A program made the translations under genes and the position numbers. Positions 1-11,470 of a stretch of DNA of 64,000 bases are shown here, in pieces (positions within the stretch are counted from its first letter, which is position 1; each line of letters begins with the position of its first letter). Below the pieces are notes generated by a model. That model was not told the origin of the DNA. It saw nothing but the letters and a program-made list of their open reading frames with translations, and did not search any database. The stretch is from Hydractinia symbiolongicarpus (Eukaryota > Cnidaria > Hydrozoa > Anthoathecata > Hydractiniidae), in NCBI RefSeq assembly GCF_029227915.1, contig NC_079880.1:16884001-16948000 (forward strand). Reading direction: 5' to 3'.

Positions 1-186
1 CATGTAAAGCTGTCCTATTTGTTTATGTTTTTCACATAATTAGATTGTGCCTACCCCAGTTTTTAAATTGATGTAAAATATTTAAAATGGATTCTGACTG
101 CAAGAATTTTACCAACAAAAAATAATGCACAAAAGAAATGGTTTTTAGAGCAAGGAGCCTTTCACCATAGTAATTACAATCATTCT

Positions 187-244
187 GAATGCTCTAAATG
201 CTCTGAATATCAAAGAAATGGTAAATGGAGCATTTAGAGCATTC
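187..244. repeat. Perfect 17-bp inverted repeat (hairpin)
   Basis: Arms 187-203 and 228-244 are exact reverse complements around a 24-nt spacer (left arm GAATGCTCTAAATGCTC). No adjoining gene or element explains it. Confidence 0.8.
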
Positions 245-1249
245 GGATCTTAATCTCATGTATGAAAGAAATAGCCCCTTAGCGTTTTGAGAACTGTAAC
301 AGAAGTTTTCCACATAATAAGTATGAAAAAAGATTTTTGAAAAAATATTGTCATGATATTTATTTTTGTGTGTTTTACAAAGTTTTTTGTTTGATGGATT
401 TTGTATTTTATTGTTCCTAATCCTACTTAATATTATCATCTTAAAAATTTGTATTTGTATTTAAGACTATGCGACATTTAAAAATAAGAGCCCGCATACA
501 TATGGGTGTTTCTGCCTGGAATGAAAAAACAGTCAAAGCTCAAAATCATAGTGCTGTTTTGGAGCATTTTCTGTATAAATAAACCTACTTTGGATAACTT
601 TTCTATAATCTCCACCACTATATACTAATAATTTTGATTAGAAGTTAAAGCAGATTCTGTTGATCCGTAGGGACAAGCCAATTCCCAATAGAGATATTGC
701 ATATGTGCTATATTTCTATTTTCAAATCATTGGCTTCCCCCATGCATAAGTTTATGATCGTACAATCAATATTATTGTATATACTAGTCGATAAGGCCCA
801 TGTAAAAATTCACATAGGCAGAAAAAAATAGGAAAGATCTGTCATTAAAATTTTGATGACATCAGCAAATATTTTAGTATATTAAAAACTGCATTTTACC
901 AAAAAAATTGAACTGAAAATGCAAAAAGACCGTTTCCAAAAAAGTTCTTAACCTTTCACAAAATGCAAAAATACAACAGCCTACAAGGTGTAAAACACTA
1001 ACAATTACAACACCGACAATAATAATAAAGTTAGAAATAACACATCTCAAATATTTACATCTTATTAAGTGATTACATTGAAAACCTGTAATATTTGAAT
1101 CTGAACTGTCAAAAGAGAAAGGCTTGCAACAGCAAGCACAAATCAATTAAAATAAGTTCTTTACGCATTTTAAACATTGTCCTTTCCCCAAAAGCTTTTA
1201 CAAAAGCATATATATACAAAAAGCCATAGTTTAGAAAACAATAGATCTA

Positions 1250-1800
1250 AAAATTTAAATCTGAAAAAATCATTTATTTCGTTGCATAATACTCTGCCAC
1301 ACTTATATATACACAAAATGTAAAAAATAACCGGTTAACAACCTAATTTTTTCTTTGAATAATGATCCATACTGCCCATTAACCATTTTAAACCAAAATG
1401 CCAAAAAAGCAATAAGGAAGGAGTGAATTTCGAATCAACAAAAATCATTATTTAAACATTATTTACGATTCGTCCTCACAAAGGTTTATACAAAATGTAA
1501 AACAGATCTGTTTTTCAAGAGCACATCCAAACCAACAAAATTCAGCTCATTCAGCATGTTGTATATTGCCTTTACCCCTAAATCTTCCATCAAAGTTGTT
1601 GTGAAACACATCGAATTATAAAAAAACGAGTTATGAAACACATCTAATTATAGAAAAAATCAGTCATTTCAGTGCATACAGTCCTCGCCTATTAGATTAC
1701 AAAGTATAAAAAACAGAAACAGTTTCAGTCAGAACATTTAGTATTTTTTTTGTCATTGACAAACATTTGTTTCCACAAAATTTTGTAAAATTTTTAACAC
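1250..1800. repeat. Degenerate long-period repeat block, copy 1
   Basis: Phrases such as ACACAAAATGTAAAA, TCATTTCAGTGCATACAGTC and ACAAAATGCCAAAAA recur at irregular spacing of roughly 100-150 bp. The same vocabulary in the same orientation fills about 41640-43010. It looks like a decayed tandem array of a non-coding repeat; unit boundaries cannot be fixed by eye. Confidence 0.55.
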
Positions 1801-2099
1801 AAACAAAAACGTAAAACCGTGGAATTTTATTCCAGCAATAATGGCATCACATACAGTTAATTCTCAACAAAAGTTTATAATATGAAATATAAAAAGACAA
1901 CAGCTTACAGTGGAGTCCAATTCTACAAAAATTTGTTGACTTTCATGGTGACGCGTGTTGTTTATTATCCCAGACCTCTTACGCAAACAATAGCAATTAA
2001 TGTAAAAATTATGACATTTGCAGAGTTCAACAAACCAAAATTTCCTCTTTCTCTAGCAAATTTGTTTGGTATCAAGCTAACAGCTTAGTGTAGCATTTT

Positions 2100-2540
2100 G
2101 CATTTTAGGTTAAATACATTAGTTACGCCTCAGGGAAACATTAATTATGCAAAAAATGTAAACAAATATGTTAGCCTTTTTATTTTTTAAAAAACTTTAA
2201 GAATTTAAAGCTACAATGGATTTTTTTAAGAATGTGATTCCCCTTGACAAGTTTAAGTGTGCTAGCTACATATGAAAACGGCACGTCTAAAAATATCAAA
2301 GTTCTTACTTTTTCTGAATTCCAATTCACTTAAAACTCAAGTATTCATTTTCTACTTCTAACTTTACTACTTCTAGCTACACTCTTCACTTTCGAAGTAA
2401 CTTCTTGAACCTTCCAACTTCTCTTTTCTCCTTCTACTTTTTTACTTGGACTTTTCTTTCTTTTTCATATATGCTTGTTTGAACTAATTTACCTTTTTAC
2501 TTTTTGCACTTTCTTCATGACGAAGGGACTGTTCTTTTGG
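2100..2540 (+). repeat. Left arm of a large inverted repeat
   Basis: This arm is homologous, in reverse complement, to about 7440-7975. Strongly shared blocks include ACATTAGTTACGC, CATTAATTATGCAA, ATGTAAACAAATATG, ATATCAAAGTTCTTAC and TTCTACTTCTAACTTTACT, in the same order. The two arms enclose the two SDA1 exons and a transposase remnant. They are most simply two copies of one non-autonomous repeat inserted in opposite orientations. Confidence 0.7.
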
Positions 2541-3197
2541 GGATTTTTGTGTGTCGATGGTAACCCTGTTCCAAATTATATGCTTTTAATCCACTCTACT
2601 TCTCCACTTTGACTTTTCTTGTTTTTGATATCTGCACTTTTTTATGACTAAGGGATCATCGAAAATAAGACATTTTTTATCCGCTTCTTTACTTCGCCTT
2701 TTGTCAAGAACTTTGTTAAGAAATTTTTATATTTCTTTGTTTTTACACCAAGGAATTTTACATTCAAATGCCGTCCCGTTCAAAAGTACGTATTTGAGCG
2801 AATTATACTGCTTATTTTCTATCACGTGGTTTTAAGCGGTGGCAAGACAAATGTAAACAAAACAAAAAAGCTTAAAAAAACTTTGAGTGTAGTACAAAAT
2901 ATCGTCTTTGCAAAAGTGACAGACAGACACACGGAAGCTCCGTATTATTATGGAGATAAACATATCAGGGTTGTATTATTAAAGATAAACACATTGTAAT
3001 TGTTATATGAAATGGCCGTCGGACGGCCAAAACGTTGTAAAATGTTGTGCTAATTCCTTTCTTTTTAAAAGATTTTTTGTTTTTATATTTCCCTTTATAT
3101 TTTATGTTGCATTTTTTGTAACAAAATTGTTTTTGCCAAATAGGTTTATATAGTCGCTGTACTTTCTTATACACAGTTAATTCTTTAAAAATGTTAG

Positions 3198-3593
3198 GTC
3201 ATGGCTGTGGGATTAAATGGAATAAGAGAAATTTGCTCAAGATGTCCTTTAGCGATGACTCCTGATTTATTGCAAGATTTGGTGCAATACAAGAATGCAA
3301 AAAACAAAACAGTCATGATGGCTGCCAGATCCCTGATGCAATTGTACAGAAATGTTGATCCAACTTTATTGCACAAAAAGGACAGAGGTATTGTTTACTT
3401 AAAAATGCAGGGAGTTTTAATATTTGCACCAAGTGTTTCTCTTATATTGAAGGTGTTTTTTGTTACTGTCAGGAAAACCAGTGGAAAGTCCATCAACTGC
3501 TGTTAGTAAAAATATGAAAAAAGAATTTGCTGCTGTTGATGCACCATCTTTTGTTCCAGGGGCAGATCTTCTCATAGATCATGGTAAGTTATG
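3198..3593 (+). CDS. SDAD1: SDA1/SDAD1 homologue, two internal exons
   Basis: Two exons, 3198-3387 and 3473-3593, of a homologue of SDA1 (SDAD1), a conserved nucleolar protein needed for maturation and export of the 60S ribosomal subunit. The first is bounded by acceptor AG at 3196-3197 and donor GT at 3388; the second by acceptor at 3471-3472 and a strong donor GTAAGT at 3594. A glycine codon is split across the 85-bp intron, so the frame is continuous. The first exon encodes the family's conserved block [19 protein letters not shown], followed by [22 protein letters not shown] and LLHKKDRG; the second carries the PGADLL motif. The ATG at 3201 is internal, not a start. The N-terminal exons are not in view. 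Confidence 0.9.
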
Positions 3594-4776
3594 TGTTAAA
3601 AAAGTCAGAGTGAATCTGGGTTATTTGTTTTTCAATTTTTGCCAAAAATGGTAATTTTTAATAATTTAAATTTACTGATTCTTTTTTTACATTATTTATT
3701 TGCTATACCTCTTCAGCTTTACACTAAATTTTTAAAATTTGAGCGTGGATTTTTAATATTAGTTGATTAAAATTCTGATAGCTTCCTGTTTTCATTAAAT
3801 TAAAACGAGATCTTCCTTAACTTGAAAATTTATGACATGCACAACTTTAATTTTGGTAGGCTATAGCTAAGGATTCTTTTACAATTTTGTCTTTCTTTTA
3901 TATGCACTGATAGATGCATTTTGACGTTCTTCGTAAATCAATACATTTTCTCATTTTATTATAATATGTCTGCATTATGACAAGTGCTTCTATAGTTTAT
4001 TTGGATGTTAAAATGAACAATAAAGTTAGGAATTATAGAATTGGGACAATTATGCTCAAATCTTTGCCTTAAATTTAAGAATTAAAAATAATAAAGACTG
4101 ATTTCACAAGTATTGTAGAAATTAAAACAAAATTGCAAGTATAAAGGATTATATTAGTAATTTTCAAACAATCAGGGCTTAAGGTCATTGCAAACAGTGT
4201 CAGAGAGGAAATTTGGAGAGCTTATAAACTCACAAAATCATAAGGTTAAAGTCGAGCCTAAGAAATTACATTGCAAGAATGTAAACAATCTTCAAAAATT
4301 TTCGTTCTGGCAACACTCAGATAAAATAATTCATAGCTAAGGCTTAGAAGATGTCAAAAGATAATAGGAATAATTGAATAGCATGATGAGGTAAACTTTT
4401 AATTTTCCAAATAGTTAAAAAACCGTATGTCACGAATCAAATACACAAGATAAAGCTAACGAACGTTAAAATCTTCATGCAACAGGATAAGTTTATTTCT
4501 TAAAACTTAATGGTTCATCTTTTCTTGGCTTTTTCCATGTTGATTTTTGATACACGTGCCAACCAGTGTCGTAAAAGTTTGCCTCTATTTTTTGTATCTT
4601 TTCTCAACAAAAGAATCAGCCCATCTTTTCAAGAAAATGAACAATTGTTTCTAATTTAAATGTTAAAAAAATTTGGATGTTAAAAAATTCGATCATTAAA
4701 ATTGGTAATGTTTTTTTGATTTTTCTGATTTTACTTTTAAAAACATAATCAAGAAAGGTACAGCTTTAGAAGAAGG
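3594..4776. other. Intronic, nothing recognised
   Basis: AT-rich sequence inside the SDA1 intron (3594-10711). I see no exon, RNA gene or element terminus I can support. Confidence 0.5.
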
Positions 4777-6990
4777 ATGTCTGCTATCCCTGATTTTTTC
4801 AAGCGTTCACCAAAACCTTCAGAAGTTGTAACACATTTTACGAATACAATTTTACGAATCGAGAAAAAGAAGGGGTTGCTAAAAAGTTAAGAGAAAAAGA
4901 AAACTAAAAAAAGCGAGGAAAGTACAAAACATGGGATCTTTTGCAAAGGCTTGCAATTGGTTCACACGCAATCCGCCATGGTAACGCTGCAGATTTGAGA
5001 GATTACTCACAGGAATTTACAGGGATCCGCAAACAAAGCATAAATGATTTAAAAAAGGTTAGTTATACAATTTTTGAGAGCGTCTTACTTCCGTTAATAA
5101 TAAAATCTTACCAAATTTTTGAGCTGTCTTCCACTGTCAGATGCAGAGAAAGTGTGATCTTGTCGTAGGTGGTAATTTCATAATAAAACAAAAACATTTT
5201 ATTGTACTTTTAGGTTGAAAAGAAAAAAAAAGAAAAGAAAAGAATCAAGGCTAATAAATGAGGTAGCTTTGTTGCTTAAAGAACTTATGTAAAAGGTTGT
5301 TACCATGGTAGAAGCACTGCATTTAGAGGGTGCAACAGTAACAGCGGAAGTCACCAAACAATTGATCTCTTTTAATTGCGAATCATCATTCTCATCATCA
5401 TTCTCGGCTTAACGTCCGTTTTCCATGCTAGCATGGGTTGGACGGGGTATATTAATGACCCTCTTCCAATCTGATCTAGACTGTGTTAGATCTAAACTCA
5501 ACTTCCTCTGTATCAAGTCTGTCCTTATAACCTCCTGCCAAGTCTTTCTCGGTCTGCCTCTGGGCTTTGCCCCAGGAACTATTAAGTCTCTACACTTTCT
5601 TACCCAATTATCCTCCTCCATTCTTTCCAAGTGCACTAGCCAATTCAATCTTCTTATCTGGATAACATCTTTAATTCTATGGAGACTTAGCCTGCTTCTT
5701 AGCTCATCTGAACTCTTTCTGTCTCTCAGACTGGCGTTACACATCCACCTAACCATTCTCATATCATTCCTTTCTAAACGGTCAAGATCTTCCTGCTTCA
5801 CTGCCCATGTCTCACTACCGTACAACATAACACTTCTTACACAGGCCTCATACAACCTACCTTTTACCTCAATTGACAGGACTCTGCTAGTCAACAAAGG
5901 AAGTAACTCTCTGAACTTTTTCCAAGCAGAACCTATCCTGCAAGTAACACTTCTTCCAACACCCAATGGCACCAATGACAATGGTAAAAACACACCGAAT
6001 GGCGGCTATATCTATTAAGTCACTATTTGGATTGCAACGTTCTCTACAGGATGGAGCAAGAAGGTAAAAAAATGTGCAGACAAAAGCTACAACTGCGAAA
6101 ATATCGATCTAGGTTTATTGAAAGAAAAAAAGTTAAATTTCCAGCGCTAGATAAAGATAAAGATAAAGGAACTTCAACAATGGCACCATAAACCTGACAA
6201 TCTCATTACAAACTTTGATCAAACCTCCCTTATGTATGTATGTAGCCCAAACAATACCCTTCATGTGAAAGGTGGAAAAATTATTCCTCTCATTGGAAAG
6301 GAAAAATCCTAACAAACAACTGGGATTCTTTGGTGCACTAAGTCTGGAAAATTCTTACTGATGCAGCTTATTTATAAAGGTAAAACAAATCGATGTCAAC
6401 CAGCAGGAGTCGAATTTCCACAAGGGTTTAATGTGACGCATACAAAAAATCATTAGAGTAACGGGGAAAAGGTCATTGAACATCTCGAATCCGTTATCTT
6501 TCCTTTTGCTGAACCTAAGCGTACTGAATTGGGCTTAGAAGAAGATCTGAAATGCTTGCTTGCGTATGATGTGTTTAGAGGTCAGTGTACTCCAAAAGTA
6601 TACTCCAAAAGTATCTGACGTAATTGAAAAAAATAACAGTTTTAGCTCTTTTGCCACCAAATCTTACACGTGTTTTCCAATCATTATATTTATCAATGGT
6701 GTGGCAAAATCTTTTTTCAAAAGCAAATTTAGTGAGCGATATCCCAACGAGATTTTCAAGGGCCTTGATTAAGGAAAAGACATCCATGAAATAAAAATCA
6801 ATACAACTTTGACCATTATGAAACCTATTCGTCCCAAATAGATAATTGGTTTACATGATCGCTTGAGAGACGACCCAGAAATGGTAAAAACAGCGTTTGA
6901 AGAAGCTGGAATAATATCTGCGATCGAAGAAGTTCTTGGACTGAAAAGTTTATTAAAAATAGTGCTTTTGAAAAAAAAATATAACTAGAG
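4777..6990 (+). pseudogene. DDE transposase remnant (pogo/Tigger-like), interrupted
   Basis: Decayed transposase of a family common in cnidarian genomes. The ATG at 4777 opens an N-terminal MSAIPDFFKRSPKPSE-like segment. A helix-turn-helix block follows (RGKYKTWDLLQRLAIGSHAI, then HGNAADLRDYSQEF), ending DLKK at about 5058. A GT-AG intron (about 5058-5213) leads to a lysine-rich exon. After an inserted LINE fragment (5383-5993) the catalytic domain resumes: NFDQTS near 6211, the first acidic residue of the DDE triad; LIYKGKTNR near 6370; VFRGQC near 6570; DVIEKNN near 6615. It ends with MKPIRPK and a DDPEMVKTAFEEAGI-like tail near 6900. Several stops and frameshifts make it non-functional. 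TGTCCGAAATT repeats at about 7020-7110 may mark its right end. Confidence 0.75.
5383..5993 (-). mobile_element. LINE 3' fragment inserted in the transposase remnant
   Basis: The open frame 5993-5409 (194 codons, read leftward) encodes the C-terminal part of an endonuclease-reverse transcriptase of the non-LTR type. It has LYGSETWAVK, a helical segment with MRMVRWMCNASLRDRKSS, then LNWLVHLERMEEDNW and GRPRKTWQEVIRTDL. RT palm motifs are absent, as expected for a 5'-truncated insertion. The 3' side ends in ATGATG-rich sequence (5383-5405), a typical microsatellite tail. The insert separates the HTH and catalytic parts of the surrounding transposase remnant, so it arrived later. Confidence 0.8.
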
Positions 6991-8840
6991 ATGTCCAAAA
7001 TTTAATGTAGTCTTTCAATTTGTCCGTAATTTTCGTCCGAAATCTGTCCGAAATTCAAAAAAGTCATCTGAAATTTTTTGTCCATAATTATACAGTCCGA
7101 AATTTTTTGAAGTTAATGTAGCTAAAGTACCAAATCATTTTAAGTGCACTTTCGATAATGTACAATAGTAAAACATTTTAAAACGGCTAATTTAAATCGA
7201 CTTTATCTTTTATAATAATACGGAGTGTTTGTGACGGTCATAGTGGATATCGTCATTTCCCCTTAATGTTGCCGAAATTTTCTTTTGAAGTTGCCAAAAT
7301 TAGTATGTCTTCTTTGTCGTGAGTTTTGTTTGTGTACATCACGTGATGAAAACGACTCAATTTGATTTGTTGAAATAAACTTAACGGCTAACTTTCGAAA
7401 AATGGTGTCCTCTCGCCACCAAAGAAAACACGAATGAACGATCTTAAAATAAGTAAAATAAGTGGTTCAGAAAAGCATATTTAAAAAGAAAAAAGTCCAA
7501 GTGAAGAAGTAGAAAAATGAAGTTGGAAGGAAGAAGTGGTGCTAGAAGTAAAGTTAGAAGTAGAAAATAAAGGCCGCCAAAAAAATCATAGAAGAACGAT
7601 CCCTTTATCTTCAAAAAAATAAAAAAGTGGTTCAAAAAAGCTTAGCTATATATTTAAATAGAAAAGAGACCAAGTCAAGAAGTAGAAGAGTGAAGTGAAA
7701 AGTGGAGCTAGATGTAAAGTAAAGTTAGAAGTAGAAAAAAAAAGCTAGAGTTTGAAGTGGATTTGGAATCACAAATAGTAAGAACTTTGATATAGACGTT
7801 TGGTTTTTATGTCGCTGGAGCAAGCAGGCTCGAATTTTCCAGGAAAAGCCACTTAAAAGCCTCAATTTCCTAAAGTTTTATATTTTAACGCGTTGGTAGC
7901 CATATTTGTTTACATTTTGTTGCATAATTAATGATGCCCTGGCGCGTAACTAATGTATTGTCCTAAAATTCAAACGGAAAGCTATGGTTTGTTGAACTGT
8001 AATGATATTAATTTTACATTCCTATTGTTTCTCTTTATATGTGTTTTACTAAGCATAAATAGCTAGCTTTAGTTTTAGCTAAGTGTTCCCAGTTTAAGTA
8101 TATTTAACTGGGCGTCTTAGCTACTGTTAGCTAGCTAAAGTTAGCTAAGTCAAGCTCCCCATCCCATAGCTAGCTCTAACCTATGACTTATGTTGTTATT
8201 CCTTTTTTTTAATTATCTATAGCTAGCTACCTTAGTTTCCAAACTACTCTTCTTTTATGAGCAGGAATTATGAGGTAACAAGCTAGCTATCTACCTACAA
8301 AATCTTTTCAAAGACTTGAACTTTTTAAGGATAGTAGGATGTCTTTTTATGCCCAAAAGAGTTTAATTATTTTCACATTTCCTGTAAACTTTACAAGGGG
8401 TTGACGTGCAATATGACAATAAGTGGAATAAATTTTTTCAGAATTTAAAGCGTGCGTGTTAAGTTATTTCTTATTGTTTTGTTTCTGACATCCTGTTAAA
8501 CTTTTGTCAGCCGACATGTAAAATGCCAGGTTATTTTTACAGGGGGTTGTAGACATTTGATTGGTAATTTACGTGGGTTTATGACTTTATTTTAATTTAG
8601 TTGTTCGTGTTTTTGTTTATGTTGCAAACTTCTGTTTTTTAAAATTTATTTAAAAGTTATTTCTGACTTTATTTTTATTGTTGGTGTTGTGCTTGATTCT
8701 ATGCATTATTTTGATTAGCGTTTCAAGCTCTACACATTGGAAGCAACGTGTCAACAAATTTCAGGAAAAAAATATTGTGTGTTGACGGGTCCTGGCAGAT
8801 GTCATCAAAATATAAGTTAAGGTTCTCTTTTCCAATGTAG
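6991..8840. other. Intronic; right inverted-repeat arm and TAGC-rich sequence
   Basis: Repeated TGTCCGAAATT phrases occupy 7020-7110. The right arm of the large inverted repeat lies at 7440-7975, including an internal tandem of GAAGTAGAAAAATGAAG-like units at 7490-7740. From 8040 to 8300 the sequence is rich in TAGCTA. No gene is supported. Confidence 0.5.
7440..7975 (-). repeat. Right arm of the large inverted repeat
   Basis: Reverse-complement partner of 2100-2540; see that entry. Here the AGAAGTAGAA purine-rich part is partly duplicated (around 7490-7560 and 7670-7740). Confidence 0.7.
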
Positions 8841-9379
8841 CGGGAGTAAATTGGATTTTACAGTGTTTACAGTGTCTAAAGAAAATTTTCTTTGTACTTT
8901 AGAGGACTTTACTGACGTCAGCAAAATTTTAAAACATATTTCCTTATGCGTTTGCAAACACATGATCCTATACATTATCAACGTTTCAATCTGTACGCAT
9001 TACAGGCAACAGATAAACTACATTTCGCCACTTTTTTGTGTATGGACTGCTGACGTTAGCAAAATCTGCAAAACAACCTATTCTTCTGCCTGGGTGGATT
9101 CTTTCATGCGTGTTATCGACTAGTAAAGTATATAATATAGCCTAATTGGGGTATATATGAAGCACAAAGACGAAAAGACCAACTTAGAGATGGCAACTTT
9201 TTCTTTCTCTAAAGAAAGCTTCTGGAGTGTGTCGACACGCTTGATTGAGACAGGCACATTTTGTAAACCGTGCTTCGTTGTAGCAACCCTATTTTGTTGT
9301 ATAATACTAGCAGATCTAAAGTTGTATACGATAAACCATTGATTGACTTATAAACCTTTTTAACAATAACTTGCGGCAG

Positions 9380-10386
9380 TAAACATGAAAAGTATTGTCC
9401 TGATCTGCATTTCTAGAAAAGCATCGAGTCCTGGTGAAAACAAGGTTGAGTTTGGAGAGAGAAGATCTATATCCTGGTACGGCGTTATTTGTGAGACTGA
9501 CGGGTTGTAGTAAGTTGGTTTTGAATTTGTTGGCCGGTGGTTTTAAAGGGTGTTTTGAATATATACTTTAAGTGGGATAAGACTTGTTTGGAAAGAAAGT
9601 AGTTGTGGACTGATGATTGTGTATTTTTGGTAGAACCCCGGTGATAAGTTGTTTGAAGTTATTGAGTTTTTCAGCAGGAAATTGGCAGCTTGTGAGGTTC
9701 TGTTTATGTGGATGATGTTATAGCAGATGAAAAGTTGGATAAGAGGAGGTAACCGTTGCTGGATTTGAGTATTAGTGGTAGACATAGATTACATTCTTTG
9801 TGGTTGTTGACCCAGGTTTATTAAACAATATCAAAAAATATTCGACGGTAACAGAAGATGCTTTTCTATTTTAATTCCAATCAACGTTCGGATGTTAAAA
9901 TGATTGACGAGGAGACTAGTGTGGTTAAGGATTGGTAGGTTTTTAATCCAACAATAATGCCCTGATATGTATATGCGTTTTCGTTTCCTGCGAACCTTTT
10001 GATTTTTATAATTTCATCGTATTCAAATACGTTTACTTTGATTCTTAATGTATGCCTTGTATTTTGATGGTCTTTGTGGGTCTTTGATTTGTGGGTGTAA
10101 TGCTGATAGTATTACATACATAAAACATTTGTTGTCGGTGTTCTTGACGTTTATTATGGCCTTTGTTAACTATAATTTTTGCGGTAAATCGATATAAGTC
10201 ATGTCGTATGTTTTCAGTCTCTATTGATCTCTTTTTTTCCCATGACTCAAATATTATTTTAAGTTCTTCGATTAGTTCCTGGTGATATTTTTTCTCTTTT
10301 ATAAAAGGTTTTATTGCAGACCAGACGGTGTTTATATGGTTGGGTCCGACTATTTTTTCAAGTGTTGATTTTGCGGCGTGTTCCAT
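9380..10386 (-). other. Unrecognised run of - strand ORF fragments
   Basis: Leftward from 10386, an ATG-started ORF of 113 codons (to 10045) is followed after a probable frameshift near 10050 by an open stretch with EYDEIIKIKRFAGNENAYTY (to about 9895). A second ORF follows (9785-9543, 80 codons) and a further open segment to about 9380. Amino-acid composition looks protein-like (charged helical start, beta-rich middle) and the fragments share one direction, so this may be a decayed compact gene set from an inserted element. I recognise no family and assign no function. It sits inside the last large SDA1 intron. Confidence 0.3.
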
Positions 10387-10711
10387 TTCTCTTAGCTAGA
10401 ATTTTTCAATTCAAACACAATTTTTTATTATAAAAATGTTATTATTGTTTCTATTTATATCGGATTAGAATGATTAAATTTTTGAGGTGTCTTCAGATTT
10501 CATATAGGTAAGCAGGGTAGACGAATCCAAAACCCTTAGAATTATGAGTCGGTGGGCTGCAGGGGAAGTAGAGTAGAGTAAAGTAGTAGAATGGACTGAA
10601 AAATCCGAGCACTTCTAGCGCAGTGTATTCTAGCGCACCTGATAAGATTCGGAATTAACAGTATTGCACATTGTTGTTTTTTTTAATGCAAATTTACTTT
10701 TTTGATCACAG

Positions 10712-11470
10712 TCAATGTTGATGACGACGAAGATATAAAGGAGGGCAGTAGAGATGAATGGCTAACTGATGAAGACGATAGGGACAGTGATGGTAGTGGC
10801 GAATGGATTGATGTATCTCATTCTGAAGATGATCATGACAATGTCAATGATGATAAGGAGGATAGTGAAAAGGAGCATGGTAAGTCACGTCAATATTTTT
10901 TGCATTGTAATTTAATTTTATTTCTATTTCCCCCTTGATATTTCTGTTCTTTTAGTTTTCACTTGGTTAAATGCTGTATATCTGTTTTAATTAGATAACA
11001 TTGAAGGTGATAAGAAGAAAGCTGAAATGGTTAGTCTCACAAGAATTCTAACTGATGAGGATTTCAAGAAAATTCAAGAGAAATCCATAACCAAACAAAT
11101 GGATGGGAAAAGCAGAAAGCGAAAGAGCACCACCCTAGGTTCACAACACAGAGAAAGAGACGAACTTGTGGATTTATCAAATATTGAGAACGTGCATAAA
11201 AAGATGAGACATGATAAAGAATCACGATTGGCGACTGTTCTAGCAGGTCGCGAAGGTAGGGAAAAGTTTAGCAAACCAAAATCGAAAAGACAAAACGAGA
11301 ATGCAAGTACGACAAACAAGGAAAAACTCAAACATAAACCCTTCATGATGATCAGTCACAGCAGCAAGTCTCGCGCCAAAGGTAAAAAATCATTTCGAGA
11401 GAAGCAAGTAGCATTACGAGATGCTCTCTTAAAAAGAGAAGGAAGGGGTAGAAACAATAAGAAAAAATAA
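10712..11470 (+). CDS. SDAD1: SDA1/SDAD1 homologue, last two exons and stop
   Basis: Exons 10712-10879 and 10995-11470 finish the SDA1 gene. Each joins in phase 1: the single G left by the exon ending at 3593 pairs with TC at 10712, and the G ending at 10879 pairs with AT at 10995. The first exon encodes the acidic serine/aspartate-rich linker with GEWIDVSHSEDD, matching the family's D/E-WIDV-HSSD motif. The last exon has RILTDEDFKKIQ, VHKKMRHDKESRLATVLAGR, the basic STTNKEKLKHKPFMM block and the family's C-terminal signature KKSFREKQVALRDALLKR. The stop is TAA at 11468-11470 and an AATAAA overlaps it. A missing exon between PGADLL and the acidic linker cannot be excluded. The protein is expected to be nucleolar. 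Confidence 0.92.

Larger units (their letters stand above)
1..3197. other. Non-coding, probably upstream intron of the SDA1 gene
   Basis: I see no convincing exon here. The stretch holds a perfect 17-bp inverted repeat (187-203 and 228-244), a copy of a dispersed repeat at about 795-880 (shared with about 60680-60770), a degenerate long-period repeat block from about 1250 to 1800, and the left arm of a large inverted repeat (about 2100-2540). The first recognised SDA1 exon starts with a splice acceptor at 3196-3197, so this is probably intron. The exons for the first part of the protein are not visible and are presumably left of the window. Confidence 0.5.

Noticed and set aside
194-439. 81-codon - strand ORF
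   Set aside because: It spans the hairpin arms, is low-complexity AT-rich translation, and has no recognisable motif.
5425-6018. 197-codon + strand ORF
   Set aside because: It is the antisense shadow of the LINE fragment at 5993-5409, which has clear RT-family motifs.
2100-7975. Single Pack-type transposon that captured SDA1 exons
   Set aside because: The remaining SDA1 exons lie in phase at 10712-11470, outside the arms, so the exons are part of the resident gene and not captured cargo.
8851-9342. Two + strand ORFs of 90 and 61 codons
   Set aside because: Repeated GACGTCAGCAAAAT-type phrases resemble a dispersed repeat; no splice-consistent neighbours or family motif.
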